From Pseudonocardia petroleophila (GTDB taxonomy: Bacteria; Actinomycetota; Actinomycetes; Mycobacteriales; Pseudonocardiaceae): DNA of 64,000 nucleotides. Shown here piece by piece: positions 48,604 through 57,741 of the stretch. Position 1 is the first letter of the stretch; every line of letters begins with the position of its first letter. The stretch covers positions 1,557,501-1,621,500 of the forward strand of contig NZ_CP060131.1 of NCBI RefSeq assembly GCF_014235185.1, written 5' to 3'. The notes below the pieces were generated by a model. The model searched no databases. It saw nothing but the letters and a program-made list of their open reading frames with translations, and was not told the DNA's origin. The position numbers were made by a program, and so were the translations under genes.

Positions 48604-50529
48604 ATGACCACCCCCCGACTGTTGTCCGAGCGCTACGAGCTGGGCGAGACGCTCGGCTACGGCGGCATGTCCGAGGTCCACCACGGGCTCGACACCCGGC
48701 TGGGCCGCGACGTCGCCATCAAGGTGCTCCGCGCCGACCTCGCCCGCGACCCGCAGTTCCAGATGCGCTTCCGGCGCGAGGCGCAGAACGCCGCGGCGCT
48801 CAACCACCCCGCGATCGTCGCCGTGTACGACACCGGCGAGGTGCAGAGCGAGGTTGGGCCGCTCCCGTACATCGTCATGGAGTTCGTCGACGGCCAGACG
48901 CTGCGCGACATCGTCAAGACCACCGGTCCGATGAGCCAGCAGCGGGTGATCGAGGTGATGGCCGACGTCTGCGCCGCCCTCGACTTCAGCCACCGCCACC
49001 AGATCATCCACCGCGACGTCAAGCCCGCGAACATCATGATCAACAACGCCGGCGCGGTGAAGGTGATGGACTTCGGCATCGCCCGCGCGCTGGGCGAGGG
49101 CCAGAACGTCACGCAGACCGCGGCCGTCATCGGCACCGCGCAGTACCTCTCGCCCGAGCAGGCGCGCGGCGAGGCCGTCGACGCCCGCTCCGACGTCTAC
49201 GCCGCCGGGTGCGTGCTGTTCGAGCTGCTCACCGGGGAGCCCCCGTTCACCGGCGACACGCCCGTCGCGGTCGCCTACCAGCACGTCCGCGAGGACCCGC
49301 GGCACCCGTCCGAGCTGAACCCGTCGATCCCCGCCGCGCTCGACTCCGTCGCGCTCAAGGCGCTGTCGAAGAACCCGGCCAACCGCTACCAGTCCGCCGC
49401 CGAGATGCGGTCGGACCTCGTGCGCGTCCGCAGCGGGCAGGCGCCGATGGCGCCCACGGTCATGAGCGAGGACGAGCGCACCGCGATGCTCGCCAGCCAG
49501 ACCGGCCCGACGCGGCGGGTCAACGGCGGCGGCCGGCACACGATGCCGCCGTCGGCCCCGGCCTACTACGACGACGAGGAGCCGCGCCGCAACACCGGCC
49601 GGACCGTCGGGATCGCGGCGGCCGTGGCCGTCGCGCTGGCCCTCATCGGGTTCGTGGCGTACCAGATCTTCGGGGGTCCGGCGGCGCCGGAGCAGTTCGC
49701 GATGCCCGACGTCGTCGGGCAGGAGCAGGAGGCGGCGCGCACCGCCCTGATCAACGCGGGGCTCAACCCGACGGTCCAACCCGAGGAGTCCTCGGTCGAG
49801 GACCAGGGCCGCGTCGTGCGCACCGACCCGGTCGCGGCCACCCAGGTCGAGGAGCGGCGGGCCGTCACCCTGTTCGTCGGGTCCGGGCCCGCGGTGGCCG
49901 CCGTGCCCCCGTTGGCCGGCCTCTCGCTCGCCGACGCCCAGACCGCACTGGCCGCCCGGGGTCTCACCCTGGGCGAGCAGACGCCCGAGGAGACCACCGA
50001 CGAGGCGCTGATCGACAGGATCATCCGCTCGACGCCGGCGGCCGGTGCGGACGCGCCCGGCGGGAGCGCGGTGGCCGTGGTCATCGGCACCCGGCCCACG
50101 ACCGTCGCCGTGCCGTCGGTGAGCGGCCAGAGCCGCGAGCAGGCCACCCAGACGCTGGAGGCGGCCGGCTTCGAGGTCAGCGAGACCCAGGTCGACGGCG
50201 GCGGCAGCAACGGCGACGTGCTCGGCACCAACCCGGCGGCGGGCGCCCAGGCCGCACCGGGGTCCACCGTCACGCTGCAGCTCTCGCGCGGCAACCAGGC
50301 CACGGTGCCCAACCTCGTCGGGCTCGACCGCAGCGACGCCCTGCGCGCGATCCAGCAGGCCGGGATCAGCCTGGGCGACGTCGACCAGCGCGAGCGCGGC
50401 GTGAGCGACAGCTCGCAGGACGGCCGGGTCATCGAGCAGTCGATCGCCGAGGGACAGCCCTTCGAGGACGGCGACGAGCTCGTCATCACGATCGGCGACG
50501 CCGGCGGCGGATTCTTCGGCGGGAACTGA
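48604..50529 (+). CDS. pknB: PknB: Ser/Thr protein kinase with PASTA domains
   Basis: 641 residues. Kinase domain at 11-275 with Lys40, catalytic Asp138 (HRDVKPAN), and activation-loop threonines in NVTQTAAVIGTAQY, the autophosphorylation site known in mycobacteria. A juxtamembrane segment, a membrane helix near 335-357 and four extracytoplasmic PASTA repeats (from about 365 to 630: MPDVVGQ, VPPLAGLSLADA, VPSVSGQSREQA, VPNLVGLDRSDA) follow. PASTA domains sense muropeptides or lipid II. This is the master kinase of growth and wall synthesis at this locus. Confidence 0.97.
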   Translation: MTTPRLLSERYELGETLGYGGMSEVHHGLDTRLGRDVAIKVLRADLARDPQFQMRFRREAQNAAALNHPAIVAVYDTGEVQSEVGPLPYIVMEFVDGQTLRDIVKTTGPMSQQRVIEVMADVCAALDFSHRHQIIHRDVKPANIMINNAGAVKVMDFGIARALGEGQNVTQTAAVIGTAQYLSPEQARGEAVDARSDVYAAGCVLFELLTGEPPFTGDTPVAVAYQHVREDPRHPSELNPSIPAALDSVALKALSKNPANRYQSAAEMRSDLVRVRSGQAPMAPTVMSEDERTAMLASQTGPTRRVNGGGRHTMPPSAPAYYDDEEPRRNTGRTVGIAAAVAVALALIGFVAYQIFGGPAAPEQFAMPDVVGQEQEAARTALINAGLNPTVQPEESSVEDQGRVVRTDPVAATQVEERRAVTLFVGSGPAVAAVPPLAGLSLADAQTALAARGLTLGEQTPEETTDEALIDRIIRSTPAAGADAPGGSAVAVVIGTRPTTVAVPSVSGQSREQATQTLEAAGFEVSETQVDGGGSNGDVLGTNPAAGAQAAPGSTVTLQLSRGNQATVPNLVGLDRSDALRAIQQAGISLGDVDQRERGVSDSSQDGRVIEQSIAEGQPFEDGDELVITIGDAGGGFFGGN

Positions 50530-50556
50530 GTGGCGCGCCGGGGCACACTGGTGCCC

Positions 50557-51192
50557 ATGCGCGTGCTCGTGATCGACAACTACGACAGCTTCGTCTACAA
50601 CCTCGTCCAGTACCTGGCCCAGCTCGGGGCGGAGACGACGGTGCGGCGCAACGACGAGGTCGACCTCGACGAGCTCGGCGACGTCGACGGCGTGCTCGTC
50701 AGCCCCGGCCCGGGCGTGCCGGAGCGGGCGGGCGTGAGCGTCGAGGCGATCCGGCGCTGCGCCGACCGCGAGGTGCCCCTGCTGGGCGTCTGCCTGGGCC
50801 ACCAGGCCATCGGGGTGGCGTGGGGCGGGGTCGTGGAGCGGGCGCCCGAGCTGCTGCACGGCAAGACGTCGCTCGTGCACCACGAGGGGGCCGGCGTGCT
50901 CGCCGGGCTGCCCGACCCGTTCGTCGCCACGCGGTACCACTCGCTGTCCATCCGGCCCGACACCCTGCCCGCGGAGCTGGAGGTCACCGGCCGCACCGAG
51001 AGCGGCGTGATCATGGCGGTGCGGCACCGGTCGCTGCCGATCGAGGGCGTGCAGTTCCACCCGGAGTCCGTGCTCACCGAGTTCGGTCACCGCATGCTCG
51101 CCACCTGGATGGCCGGCGCGGGCCATCCCGCCCCCGAGCCGCTCGTGGAGGCCCTGACCGCGGAGACGGCGGCCCTGAGCGCCCGAGCCTGA
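50557..51192 (+). CDS. Aminodeoxychorismate/anthranilate synthase glutamine amidotransferase subunit
   Basis: 211 residues, class I glutamine amidotransferase. Catalytic Cys79 in GVCLGHQ and the His168/Glu170 pair in QFHPES are present; the N-terminus is VLVIDNYDSFVYNLVQYL. The same position beside pknB is occupied in M. tuberculosis by the gene called trpG. The protein supplies ammonia for p-aminobenzoate or anthranilate synthesis; which is not decidable here. The synthase subunit is not nearby. Confidence 0.93.
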   Translation: MRVLVIDNYDSFVYNLVQYLAQLGAETTVRRNDEVDLDELGDVDGVLVSPGPGVPERAGVSVEAIRRCADREVPLLGVCLGHQAIGVAWGGVVERAPELLHGKTSLVHHEGAGVLAGLPDPFVATRYHSLSIRPDTLPAELEVTGRTESGVIMAVRHRSLPIEGVQFHPESVLTEFGHRMLATWMAGAGHPAPEPLVEALTAETAALSARA

Positions 51193-51344
51193 CGCCCGGC
51201 CGCTGCGCGAGCCGCGCGGCCGCGGTGCGGCGACCGCCGGGAGCGGGGAACAGCGGGAGTGCTGGTGGAAGCCGTGCGCGCGATAGCCTGGGCCCAGAGT
51301 CCGGTGCGGTGCGCGCCGGAGACGCCGTCTCACGAGGTCTGCAG

Positions 51345-51614
51345 ATGCCCAAGAGCAAGGTCCGCAAGAAGGCCGCCTACGTCCCGCCCCCCGGCGACAA
51401 GCGGACGACCACGCCGGTCAAGGTCAAGGGCCCCACGAACCCGATCTACGTCGCCGTCTTCCTCGGTCTGATGCTGCTCGGGCTCGTCTGGCTGGTGGTC
51501 AACTACCTGGCTGTGGACTACATCCCGTGGATGGCCGCGCTGGGCCCGTTCAACTTCCTCATCGGCTTCTCACTCATCGTAATCGGGCTTCTGATGACGA
51601 TGAGATGGCGCTGA
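51345..51614 (+). CDS. crgA: CrgA: cell division protein
   Basis: 89 residues. The basic N-terminus MPKSKVRKKAAYVPPP and two membrane helices (about 33-53 and 66-86) with the signature NPIYVAVFLGLMLLGLVWLVVNYL are those of CrgA, which interacts with FtsZ-ring and peptidoglycan proteins. In M. tuberculosis crgA lies a few genes from pknB as well. The M. tuberculosis locus has an intervening DUF881 gene (Rv0012 type) that is absent here. Confidence 0.95.
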   Translation: MPKSKVRKKAAYVPPPGDKRTTTPVKVKGPTNPIYVAVFLGLMLLGLVWLVVNYLAVDYIPWMAALGPFNFLIGFSLIVIGLLMTMRWR

Positions 51615-51676
51615 GCAGCGGAAATACATGACTGTAAGTAGTCCCCAGTGTGGACAAGTGCTGTGGACAAACTACC

Positions 51677-52123
51677 GTGAGTGATCATGGATCGGCCGTT
51701 CGGACCTGGAGTCCGGCGGCCGGACTGGTCGTGCTCGGGTGGCTCGCCGCGGTCGCCGCGACGGCGTGGTGCGTCCTGCTGACGACCTCGGGGGCCGATC
51801 CCACGGGCCGCCTGCTGGCCGGCTGCGCGGCGGCCGGGCTGGCCCTCGCCGCCCTGTACGGGACGCGCGCCCGGCCGCGCCTGCGGGTCGACGCCGACGG
51901 CCTGACCGTCGGCGGGCTGCTGCGCGCCCGGCACCATCCGTGGCCGCTCGTGCAGGGCGTGCGCGTGCTGCGGACGCGCCGGTTCGGCCGGGAGAGCTCG
52001 CTGCTGGAGGTCGACACCGTCACCCCCGACGGCGGCGAGCGGCTGCTGCTGTTCGGCCGCCTCGACCTCGGCGCCGATCCCGAGGACGTGGCCCCCGAAC
52101 TGCTGGACCTACGACCCCGCTAG
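51677..52123 (+). CDS. PH-domain membrane protein
   Basis: 148 residues from a GTG (an upstream in-frame GTG at 51650 is possible). Two N-terminal membrane helices (about 12-31 and 38-58) are followed by a small beta-rich domain (RPRLRVDADGLTVGGLLRARHHPWPLVQGVRVLRTRRFGRESSLLEVD), the bacterial PH-like domain commonly encoded near crgA. The function is unknown. Its 3' end overlaps the tail of the convergent rhomboid gene by 15 bases. Confidence 0.78.
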   Translation: MSDHGSAVRTWSPAAGLVVLGWLAAVAATAWCVLLTTSGADPTGRLLAGCAAAGLALAALYGTRARPRLRVDADGLTVGGLLRARHHPWPLVQGVRVLRTRRFGRESSLLEVDTVTPDGGERLLLFGRLDLGADPEDVAPELLDLRPR

Positions 52124-52969
52124 CACCGCGCCCGCGGTGATGACGACCAGCAGGACGACGGCGATCGCGGCCAGTCCCCCGGCCTGCAGCGGCGTGCGCC
52201 GGGCCGGCGGGGCGTAGACGAGCACGGCGGTGGCCGCGGCGCCCGCGAGCAGGCCCCCGACGTGGGCCTGCCAGGAGATGCCGGGGACGAAGAACCCCAG
52301 CGCGAGGTTGACCACGAGCAGCCCGACGACCTGGTTGAGCGGCCTGCGCAGCCGCAGCAGGGCGACGGCGAGCCCGCCCATCAGGCCGAACACCGCCCCG
52401 GACGCACCGGCCACGTACTCGTCCGGCCCGTAGAGCAGCATCACCGCGGCCGCACCGCCGAGCATCCCCAGCAGGTAGACGGCCAGGAACCGGCCGCGGC
52501 CGAGCAGGGTCTCCATGTCCCGGCCGATCACCCACAGCGCGAACATGTTGAACGCGATGTGCAGCGGGCCGATGTGCAGGAAGCCCGAGGTGACGAGCCG
52601 CCACCACTCCCCGGCGGCGACCGTGCCCGGCGAGAGCGCCCAGTCGACGAACAGCGCCGAGCGGAAGTTGGACGCGATGCCGCCCGCCTGCACGGCCGTG
52701 ACCGCGAAGGCGAGCAGGTTGAGCACCACCAGGGCGGGCACGACCACCGGTCGCGCCCCCGGGACGGCGCCCGCGACGGTGGTGCCGCGGCGCACCTCCC
52801 GCTGCCCCTGGTGGACGCAGTCGACGCACTGGTGCCCCACCGACGCCTCCCGGAGGCACTCCGGGCACGCCGGACGCCCGCAGCGGGTGCAGGCGAGTCC
52901 GGTGGGCCGGTCGGGGTGGCGGACGCACACCGCCGGAGCTCCGGCGGGCGGGCCGGCGGGGTACGTCAC
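52109..52969 (-). CDS. Rhomboid intramembrane serine protease
   Basis: 286 residues. The N-terminal zinc-binding segment has paired cysteines (CVRHPD, CTRCGRPACPECL, CVDCV), followed by about six membrane helices. Catalytic Ser190 in GASGAVFGLMG and His236 in WQAHVGGLLAG are present, with the GFLHIGPLHIAFNMFALW motif ahead. It cleaves membrane-embedded substrates, none of which are known here. The same gene accompanies ppiA near pknB in mycobacteria (Rv0110-type relatives occur elsewhere). It starts with GTG. Confidence 0.93.
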   Translation of the reverse strand: MTYPAGPPAGAPAVCVRHPDRPTGLACTRCGRPACPECLREASVGHQCVDCVHQGQREVRRGTTVAGAVPGARPVVVPALVVLNLLAFAVTAVQAGGIASNFRSALFVDWALSPGTVAAGEWWRLVTSGFLHIGPLHIAFNMFALWVIGRDMETLLGRGRFLAVYLLGMLGGAAAVMLLYGPDEYVAGASGAVFGLMGGLAVALLRLRRPLNQVVGLLVVNLALGFFVPGISWQAHVGGLLAGAAATAVLVYAPPARRTPLQAGGLAAIAVVLLVVITAGAVLAGS

Positions 52970-52979
52970 GGCGCGTCGC

Positions 52980-53510
52980 TCAGGAGATCTCGATCTTCTG
53001 GATGACGACGTCGGTCAGCGGCCGGTCGGACCGGTCGGTGCTGGTGGCCGCGATCGTGTCGACGACGGCGCGCGAGTCGGCGTCGGCGACCTCACCGAAG
53101 ATCGTGTGCTTGCGGTTGAGGTGCGGCGTGGGGCCCACGGTGATGAAGAACTGCGAGCCGTTGGTGCCGGGTCCCGCGTTGGCCATGGCCAGCAGGTAGG
53201 GGCGGTCGAACTGCAGCTCCGGGTGGAACTCGTCGCCGAACTGGTAGCCGGGGCCGCCGCGGCCGGTGCCGGTCGGGTCGCCGCCCTGCAGCATGAAGCC
53301 GCTGATGACGCGGTGGAAGACCGAGCCGTCGTAGAACGGGCCGGAGTCGCCGCCGCTGGCGTTGGGCTGGCTGTAGTCGCCCTCACCCGTGGCGAGCCCG
53401 ACGAAGTTCGCGACCGTCTTCGGCGCGTGGTCGGGGAAGAGGGTGATCACGATGTCGCCCTCGGAGGTCCGCAGCGTCGCGGTGTTCTTGGCGTTGCCTG
53501 GTTCCGTCAC
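52980..53510 (-). CDS. ppiA: Cyclophilin-type peptidyl-prolyl isomerase
   Basis: 176 residues from a GTG; an ATG three codons upstream (53519) is possible. The cyclophilin core is plain: [55 protein letters not shown] and KHTIFGEV, with the catalytic Arg in FHRV. It matches the M. tuberculosis PpiA encoded near the origin. The start overlaps the stop of the upstream hydrolase by 4 bases. Confidence 0.96.
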   Translation of the reverse strand: MTEPGNAKNTATLRTSEGDIVITLFPDHAPKTVANFVGLATGEGDYSQPNASGGDSGPFYDGSVFHRVISGFMLQGGDPTGTGRGGPGYQFGDEFHPELQFDRPYLLAMANAGPGTNGSQFFITVGPTPHLNRKHTIFGEVADADSRAVVDTIAATSTDRSDRPLTDVVIQKIEIS

Positions 53511-54670
53511 GCACCCCATCGTGCCAGCACGTCGGAGAGGAAGGTCGTCACGGTGCCCTCGTAGGCGGCCGGATCGGCGTTCCAGGCCGCCGTGTGCTCC
53601 GGTCCGGCGACCTCCACGTACCGCAGCGGCCACCCCAGTCCGGGTGCCGCGGCGGCGAGCGCGCGGCTGGCGGTGACCGGCACGGAGGTGTCGTCGTCGG
53701 TGTGGAAGAGCAGCGTGGGGGGCCGGACGGCGGGGGGCCGCCGGGCGAGGTCGAACCGGCCGAAGTCGATCCGGATGCGCCGGCTGGTGATCGCGGCGGC
53801 CAGCGGCGTGAGCCCGGGCGGCAGCCTGCGGTTGCGGGCCTGCTGGCGCAGGGTCGCCATCCAGTCCACGAGCGGCGCGTCCCAGACGACGGCGGCGACG
53901 GTCCCCGCCTCCGTCGAGCGGTCCAGGAACGCCCCCGTGATCGCGCCGCCCATCGACCACCCGTAGAGCACGATCCGCCGGGCGCCGCGCGCGCGGGCGA
54001 ACCGCACCGCGGCCTCGACGTCCTCCCACTCGGCGTCGCCGAGGTGGTCGCGGCCGTCGGGGCTGGCCGGGGCGTCGCCGTCGTTGCGGTAGCTGACGAC
54101 GAGCACCGACAGGCCGAGCGCGTGCAGCGCGGGCAGCACCCGCAGCGCCTCGCGCCGGGTGCCGCCGCGCCCGTGCACGGCGATCACCCAGGTGTCGACG
54201 TCCGGGCCGTCGCCGGCCGGGGACGCCGGGCCGGGGACGAGCCAGGCGGGCGCCGGGCCGAGCGGGGTGTCGACCTCGACGTCGGAGTAGCGGTGGCCGC
54301 GGGCCGCCGGGTCGTCCCAGGGGCCCGTGTCGAGGACGGCGGCGGTGCCGACGACGGGCACGTCGCCGCCGACCAGCGGGCGGACCACGCGGCCGTCCGC
54401 GACCGTGTCGACCGGCCCCATCCGGGCCAGCCCGCCGACCCAGCGCAGGCCCCACGTACCGGGCTGGCGGGTCAGGCGCGACTCCGCGAGCGTCACCGTC
54501 GTGGCGCTGACCGCGAGCACCTGCTCCGGATAGACCAGCTGCCGGCGGGTGTCGAGCAGGACCCCGGAGTAGAACCAGCCGATCCCGCCGAGCGCGGACC
54601 CGATCCCCACACCTGCGCCTGCCGCCGCGAGCCTCGCCACCACCGTCACGGTGTCGATGATGTCCGACAC
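53507..54670 (-). CDS. Alpha/beta hydrolase with N-terminal membrane anchor
   Basis: 387 residues from a GTG. Residues 1-40 form a hydrophobic anchor ([30 protein letters not shown]). The hydrolase domain has oxyanion-side [21 protein letters not shown], the nucleophile Ser in [11 protein letters not shown], acidic residue in [10 protein letters not shown] and the His in PEHTAAW. The substrate is unknown. It is translationally coupled to ppiA. Family resemblance is to actinobacterial serine-aminopeptidase S33-type hydrolases. Confidence 0.87.
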   Translation of the reverse strand: MSDIIDTVTVVARLAAAGAGVGIGSALGGIGWFYSGVLLDTRRQLVYPEQVLAVSATTVTLAESRLTRQPGTWGLRWVGGLARMGPVDTVADGRVVRPLVGGDVPVVGTAAVLDTGPWDDPAARGHRYSDVEVDTPLGPAPAWLVPGPASPAGDGPDVDTWVIAVHGRGGTRREALRVLPALHALGLSVLVVSYRNDGDAPASPDGRDHLGDAEWEDVEAAVRFARARGARRIVLYGWSMGGAITGAFLDRSTEAGTVAAVVWDAPLVDWMATLRQQARNRRLPPGLTPLAAAITSRRIRIDFGRFDLARRPPAVRPPTLLFHTDDDTSVPVTASRALAAAAPGLGWPLRYVEVAGPEHTAAWNADPAAYEGTVTTFLSDVLARWGA

Positions 54671-54796
54671 GCCGGGGTTCTCGCGATGCCCACCATAACG
54701 AGTGAAAGACGATGACGGCCACGTTAAGTGCACAACTGGTTGCAGAACGTTTCGTTATCCGGTCTGACAACGATCGCGTCTGAAGGGACTTCCCGC

Positions 54797-55516
54797 ATGA
54801 GCAGCCTTGCTCGGCGCAGCCTGCGCACCACCGCCGCAGCGGCCGGAATCGCCGCACTGGGCGTGGGCCTCGCCGGCCACGCCTTCGCCGCCCCGGAGCT
54901 CCCGGAGCTCCCCGGAACCGACGGCCTGCCCGCCCTGCCCGAGGCCCCGGCCGCCCCCGGCGCCGACGCGGCCCCCGGCGACCTGGCCGCGCCCGGCCTC
55001 CCGTCCGCCGAGGGCTGGAGCGTCCCCGGCCTGTTCAACGTCGAGATGCCGTCCGTGAACACCGCCGCGCCGGAGCTCCCCGCCGGTGACGCGTTCGCGC
55101 TGCCCACCCTGCCCGTCGACGGCGGCAAGGGCGGCGGCCTGCCCGGGCTCCCGGGGCTCCCCGGGCTCCCTGCCCTGCCCGGCACCGACGGCCTGCCCGC
55201 CCTCCCCGGCACCGACGGCCTGCCCGCCCTGCCCGGCACCGACGGCCTGCCCGCCGCACCCGCGCTGCCGATCTCGGAGGGGCTGCCCGAGGCCCCGGCC
55301 CTGCCCGGCGCCCCGGCCCTGCCGGAGGCCCCGTCCACCGAGGGCATCGTCAACATGGACGGTGGCTTCGACCAGGTCAGCGGCCCGACCCCGGACGGCG
55401 TCGGCCAGAACCAGGTCGGCGCGCTCGCTGCGGCCGACATGGCGAAGATGATGCTCGAACTGGCGCAGAGCGCCGCGGCCGGCGAGTCCGTCACCCAGAA
55501 CCAGCAGATCGGCTGA
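54797..55516 (+). CDS. Secreted Pro/Leu/Gly-rich repeat protein
   Basis: 239 residues. Signal peptide [34 protein letters not shown]. The mature protein is built of [13 protein letters not shown] units (four clear copies near 150-180) and PELP/PGLP stretches, low in aromatic and Cys residues. The C-terminal 60 residues are less repetitive and helical ([27 protein letters not shown]). No domain is recognised; surface or wall-associated structural role is conceivable. It follows a divergent region from the hydrolase and is followed by a hairpin. Confidence 0.75.
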   Translation: MSSLARRSLRTTAAAAGIAALGVGLAGHAFAAPELPELPGTDGLPALPEAPAAPGADAAPGDLAAPGLPSAEGWSVPGLFNVEMPSVNTAAPELPAGDAFALPTLPVDGGKGGGLPGLPGLPGLPALPGTDGLPALPGTDGLPALPGTDGLPAAPALPISEGLPEAPALPGAPALPEAPSTEGIVNMDGGFDQVSGPTPDGVGQNQVGALAAADMAKMMLELAQSAAAGESVTQNQQIG

Positions 55517-55531
55517 TCCACGCCGGACTCG

Positions 55532-55565
55532 ACGGCCCGCTGCGCAACGGTGCGCGGCGGGCCGT
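55532..55565 (+). terminator. Terminator after the secreted repeat protein gene
   Basis: ACGGCCCGCTGCGCA pairs with TGCGCGGCGGGCCGT through one U-G wobble, with a 4-base loop, 15 bases after the stop codon. Confidence 0.75.
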
Positions 55566-55623
55566 TGTCCGTTTACCCCGCAGGTCATCGACCCGACGAC
55601 CCCCGCTGCACGACAGTCGTCGC

Positions 55624-56034
55624 ATGACCACTTCCACCGCGTCCACCGCCCCCACGACCTCCGACGCCCCGCTGCGGCTCGCGCTGCGGATCGACGCCAC
55701 CGCCTCCGGCGCGCTGGGCGTGCTCGCCCTCGCGGCGACCCCGCTGCTCGTCGACCTGCTCGGCCCGCCCGCCCCCGTGCTCGTCGGGGTCGGCGCCTTC
55801 TTCGTGGTGTTCGCGGCCGGGCTGCTCGTGCTCGCCGCCCGCCGCCGGATCCCGCGGCCCGCCGCCCGGACGGTCGTGGTCGGCAACGCGGCCTGGGTGG
55901 TCGCCAGCGTGCTCGTCGCCGTGCTGGCCGGGCAGGTGCTCACCGGGCTCGGCGTCGCCGTCGTCCTGGTCCAGGCCGGCGCGGTCGCGGTGTTCGCCGA
56001 GCTGCAGCGGCGGGGCCTGCGCCGGATGGGCTGA
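55624..56034 (+). CDS. Four-helix membrane protein, unknown
   Basis: 136 residues. Four hydrophobic segments (about 30-46, 52-70, 84-102 and 106-126) separated by short loops with basic residues (AARRRIPRPAAR). It resembles small SPW/DoxX-like integral membrane proteins in layout, but no family signature is certain. It stands alone between two hairpins. Confidence 0.7.
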   Translation: MTTSTASTAPTTSDAPLRLALRIDATASGALGVLALAATPLLVDLLGPPAPVLVGVGAFFVVFAAGLLVLAARRRIPRPAARTVVVGNAAWVVASVLVAVLAGQVLTGLGVAVVLVQAGAVAVFAELQRRGLRRMG

Positions 56035-56072
56035 GGATCAGCGGACCGGGGTGCAGCCCCGGGGCGCGGGGC

Positions 56073-56102
56073 GGCCGGCCCGCCGGGCGCGGCGGGCCGG
56101 CC
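56073..56102. terminator. Bidirectional hairpin between convergent genes
   Basis: GGCCGGCCCGCC and GGCGGGCCGGCC form a perfect 12-bp stem with a 6-base loop between the membrane-protein gene and the convergent monooxygenase-like gene. Confidence 0.7.
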
Positions 56103-56125
56103 CCACCCGCGCGGGACCGGGCACG

Positions 56126-56452
56126 TCAGCGGGGCGTGATCTCGCCCATCGGGCCCCAGCCCTTCACCTGCTCGTCGTCGACGTACATGATCTGCGGCTG
56201 CCGCGAGACCAGGTCGGGGGCCTTCTCGACGAAGTCGGCGAAGTGCGCGGTCTTGGTGTGGGCGCCACCGGCGTCACCGTCGCGGAAGCACTCGATGGTG
56301 ACGAAGTCGAGCGGGTCCGTCAGGCCGCGCGACCACTCGAAGAAGACGCAGCCCTCCTCCGCGTTGACCGCGGCCGCGTAGGACTCGGCCAGGGCCAGCC
56401 ATTCGTCCACCTTCTCGGGGCGGATCGGGAACTTGACGTTGATCAGGATCAT
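56126..56452 (-). CDS. Antibiotic-biosynthesis-monooxygenase-like (ABM) protein
   Basis: 108 residues. The pattern ILINVKFPIRPEKVDEWLALAESYAAAVNAEEGCVFFEWSRGLTDP and FVTIECFRDGDAGGAHTKTAHFADFVEKAPDLV is the ABM/YgiN-type dimeric ferredoxin-like fold. Such proteins include quinol monooxygenases and stress proteins; the substrate is unknown. The ATG is preceded by no strong ribosome-binding site; an ATG three codons earlier is also in frame. Confidence 0.83.
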   Translation of the reverse strand: MILINVKFPIRPEKVDEWLALAESYAAAVNAEEGCVFFEWSRGLTDPLDFVTIECFRDGDAGGAHTKTAHFADFVEKAPDLVSRQPQIMYVDDEQVKGWGPMGEITPR

Positions 56453-56560
56453 GCGGCACATGCTAGTGACGGGGCCCCTGTTCCACGTGGAACGTCCCGG
56501 GATGAGACGCCGTATCGAACTGAGACCGGCCGACCCGGCGCCCGCCTCTACCGTGGCGCG

Positions 56561-57733
56561 ATGGGTGACCAACGCCTCGCCGGACCGGCCGACATCCCAC
56601 TGGTCGCGCGGTGGGGCACCGAGCATCCGGCGGCCCCGCTCGTCGTCGCCCTGCACGGCCGCGGCACCAGCGAGCACTCGCTGATCGAGATCTCCCCGTG
56701 GCTGCCGCACGGCCCCGTCGCGTACGTCGCGGTGCGCGGGCCCCTGCAGCTGGGCAGCGGCTACGCGTGGTTCACCGACACCGGGGACGAGCCGCCCGAC
56801 GCCGACGACCTGGCCCTGACCTGCCGGTGGTTCCTCGACTGGCTCGACACCGAGGGCAACCCGGACCGGCCGGTGCTGCTCATCGGCTTCCGGGAGGGCG
56901 TCACGTTCGCGGGCGCGCTGATGCTCACCGCCCCGGAGCGGTTCGCCGGGGCCGGGCTCATCTACGGGGCCCTGCCGCTCGACTCGGGCCTCAAGACCGA
57001 CCGCGGCGCGCTCTCCGGGATGCCGGTCTTCCTCGCCCACGGCCAGGACGACGTGCGCACCCCGGCTCCGCTGCTCGCCCGCACCTGGGACTGGCTGGCG
57101 AAGGAGAGCGGGGCGCCGCTGTGGGCGGAGCGCGAGCCGGGCGGGGACCAGCTCGTCGGGGCCGTCGTCGGGCACCTCGGCACCTGGCTCGGCGACCGCC
57201 TCGACCACATCCGGGCCCACGGCGAGAACCCGCTCCCCGACGGCGACGAGCCGCCGTGGCCGACCGTGCCCGGCGGCCGCCTCCCGGTCCGCGGCGGGCC
57301 CCCGCCCGAGGTCACGACCACGACCCCGCAGAGCCAGGTGACGCAGACCGCGCCCGCCGCGCTGCAGGAGGAGCTCTGGACGCGGCTCACCGCGCTCGAC
57401 GCCGTGACCACGGCCGCCGCCACCGTCGGCCCGGAGGGCACGCGCTCGCTGCTGCTCGACCGCACCGCCGCCACCGGCCCCGACTCCGCGTACCTGCTCC
57501 CCGACCTGGGCGAGTTCGCCCACCTGCACCCCGACCCCGACGGCAGCCTGCACGCCGCGCTGCCCGACGAGCTGGCCTACGACGCGATCGCGAAGGGGTG
57601 GGCGGTGCCGCACCCGCTCGCGGGGGTGCGGGTCCACTCGGGGACGGTGCTGGTCCCCGGCCCGCGCGACGCGGGCGAGGTCGACGTGGTCGCGGGGATC
57701 GTCGCGGCGGCCCACCGGCACGCGACGGGCTGA
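56561..57733 (+). CDS. Esterase-like (inactivated) domain fused to DUF5519 luciferase-like domain
   Basis: 390 residues. Residues 20-225 follow the phospholipase/carboxylesterase fold: VVALHGRGTSEHSL, YAWFTDTGDEPPD, VFLAHGQDDVRTP. The nucleophile elbow, normally GFSxG, reads GFREGV (Arg111 in place of Ser), so hydrolysis is not expected. Residues about 310-390 (LLPDLGEFAHLHPDPDGSLHAALPDELAYDAIAKGWAVPHPLAG) match the DUF5519 'luciferase' domain found as a stand-alone protein in actinobacteria. A Thr/Gln/Pro linker joins them. The function of the fusion is unknown. Confidence 0.78.
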   Translation: MGDQRLAGPADIPLVARWGTEHPAAPLVVALHGRGTSEHSLIEISPWLPHGPVAYVAVRGPLQLGSGYAWFTDTGDEPPDADDLALTCRWFLDWLDTEGNPDRPVLLIGFREGVTFAGALMLTAPERFAGAGLIYGALPLDSGLKTDRGALSGMPVFLAHGQDDVRTPAPLLARTWDWLAKESGAPLWAEREPGGDQLVGAVVGHLGTWLGDRLDHIRAHGENPLPDGDEPPWPTVPGGRLPVRGGPPPEVTTTTPQSQVTQTAPAALQEELWTRLTALDAVTTAAATVGPEGTRSLLLDRTAATGPDSAYLLPDLGEFAHLHPDPDGSLHAALPDELAYDAIAKGWAVPHPLAGVRVHSGTVLVPGPRDAGEVDVVAGIVAAAHRHATG

Positions 57734-57741
57734 TCCGGGAG

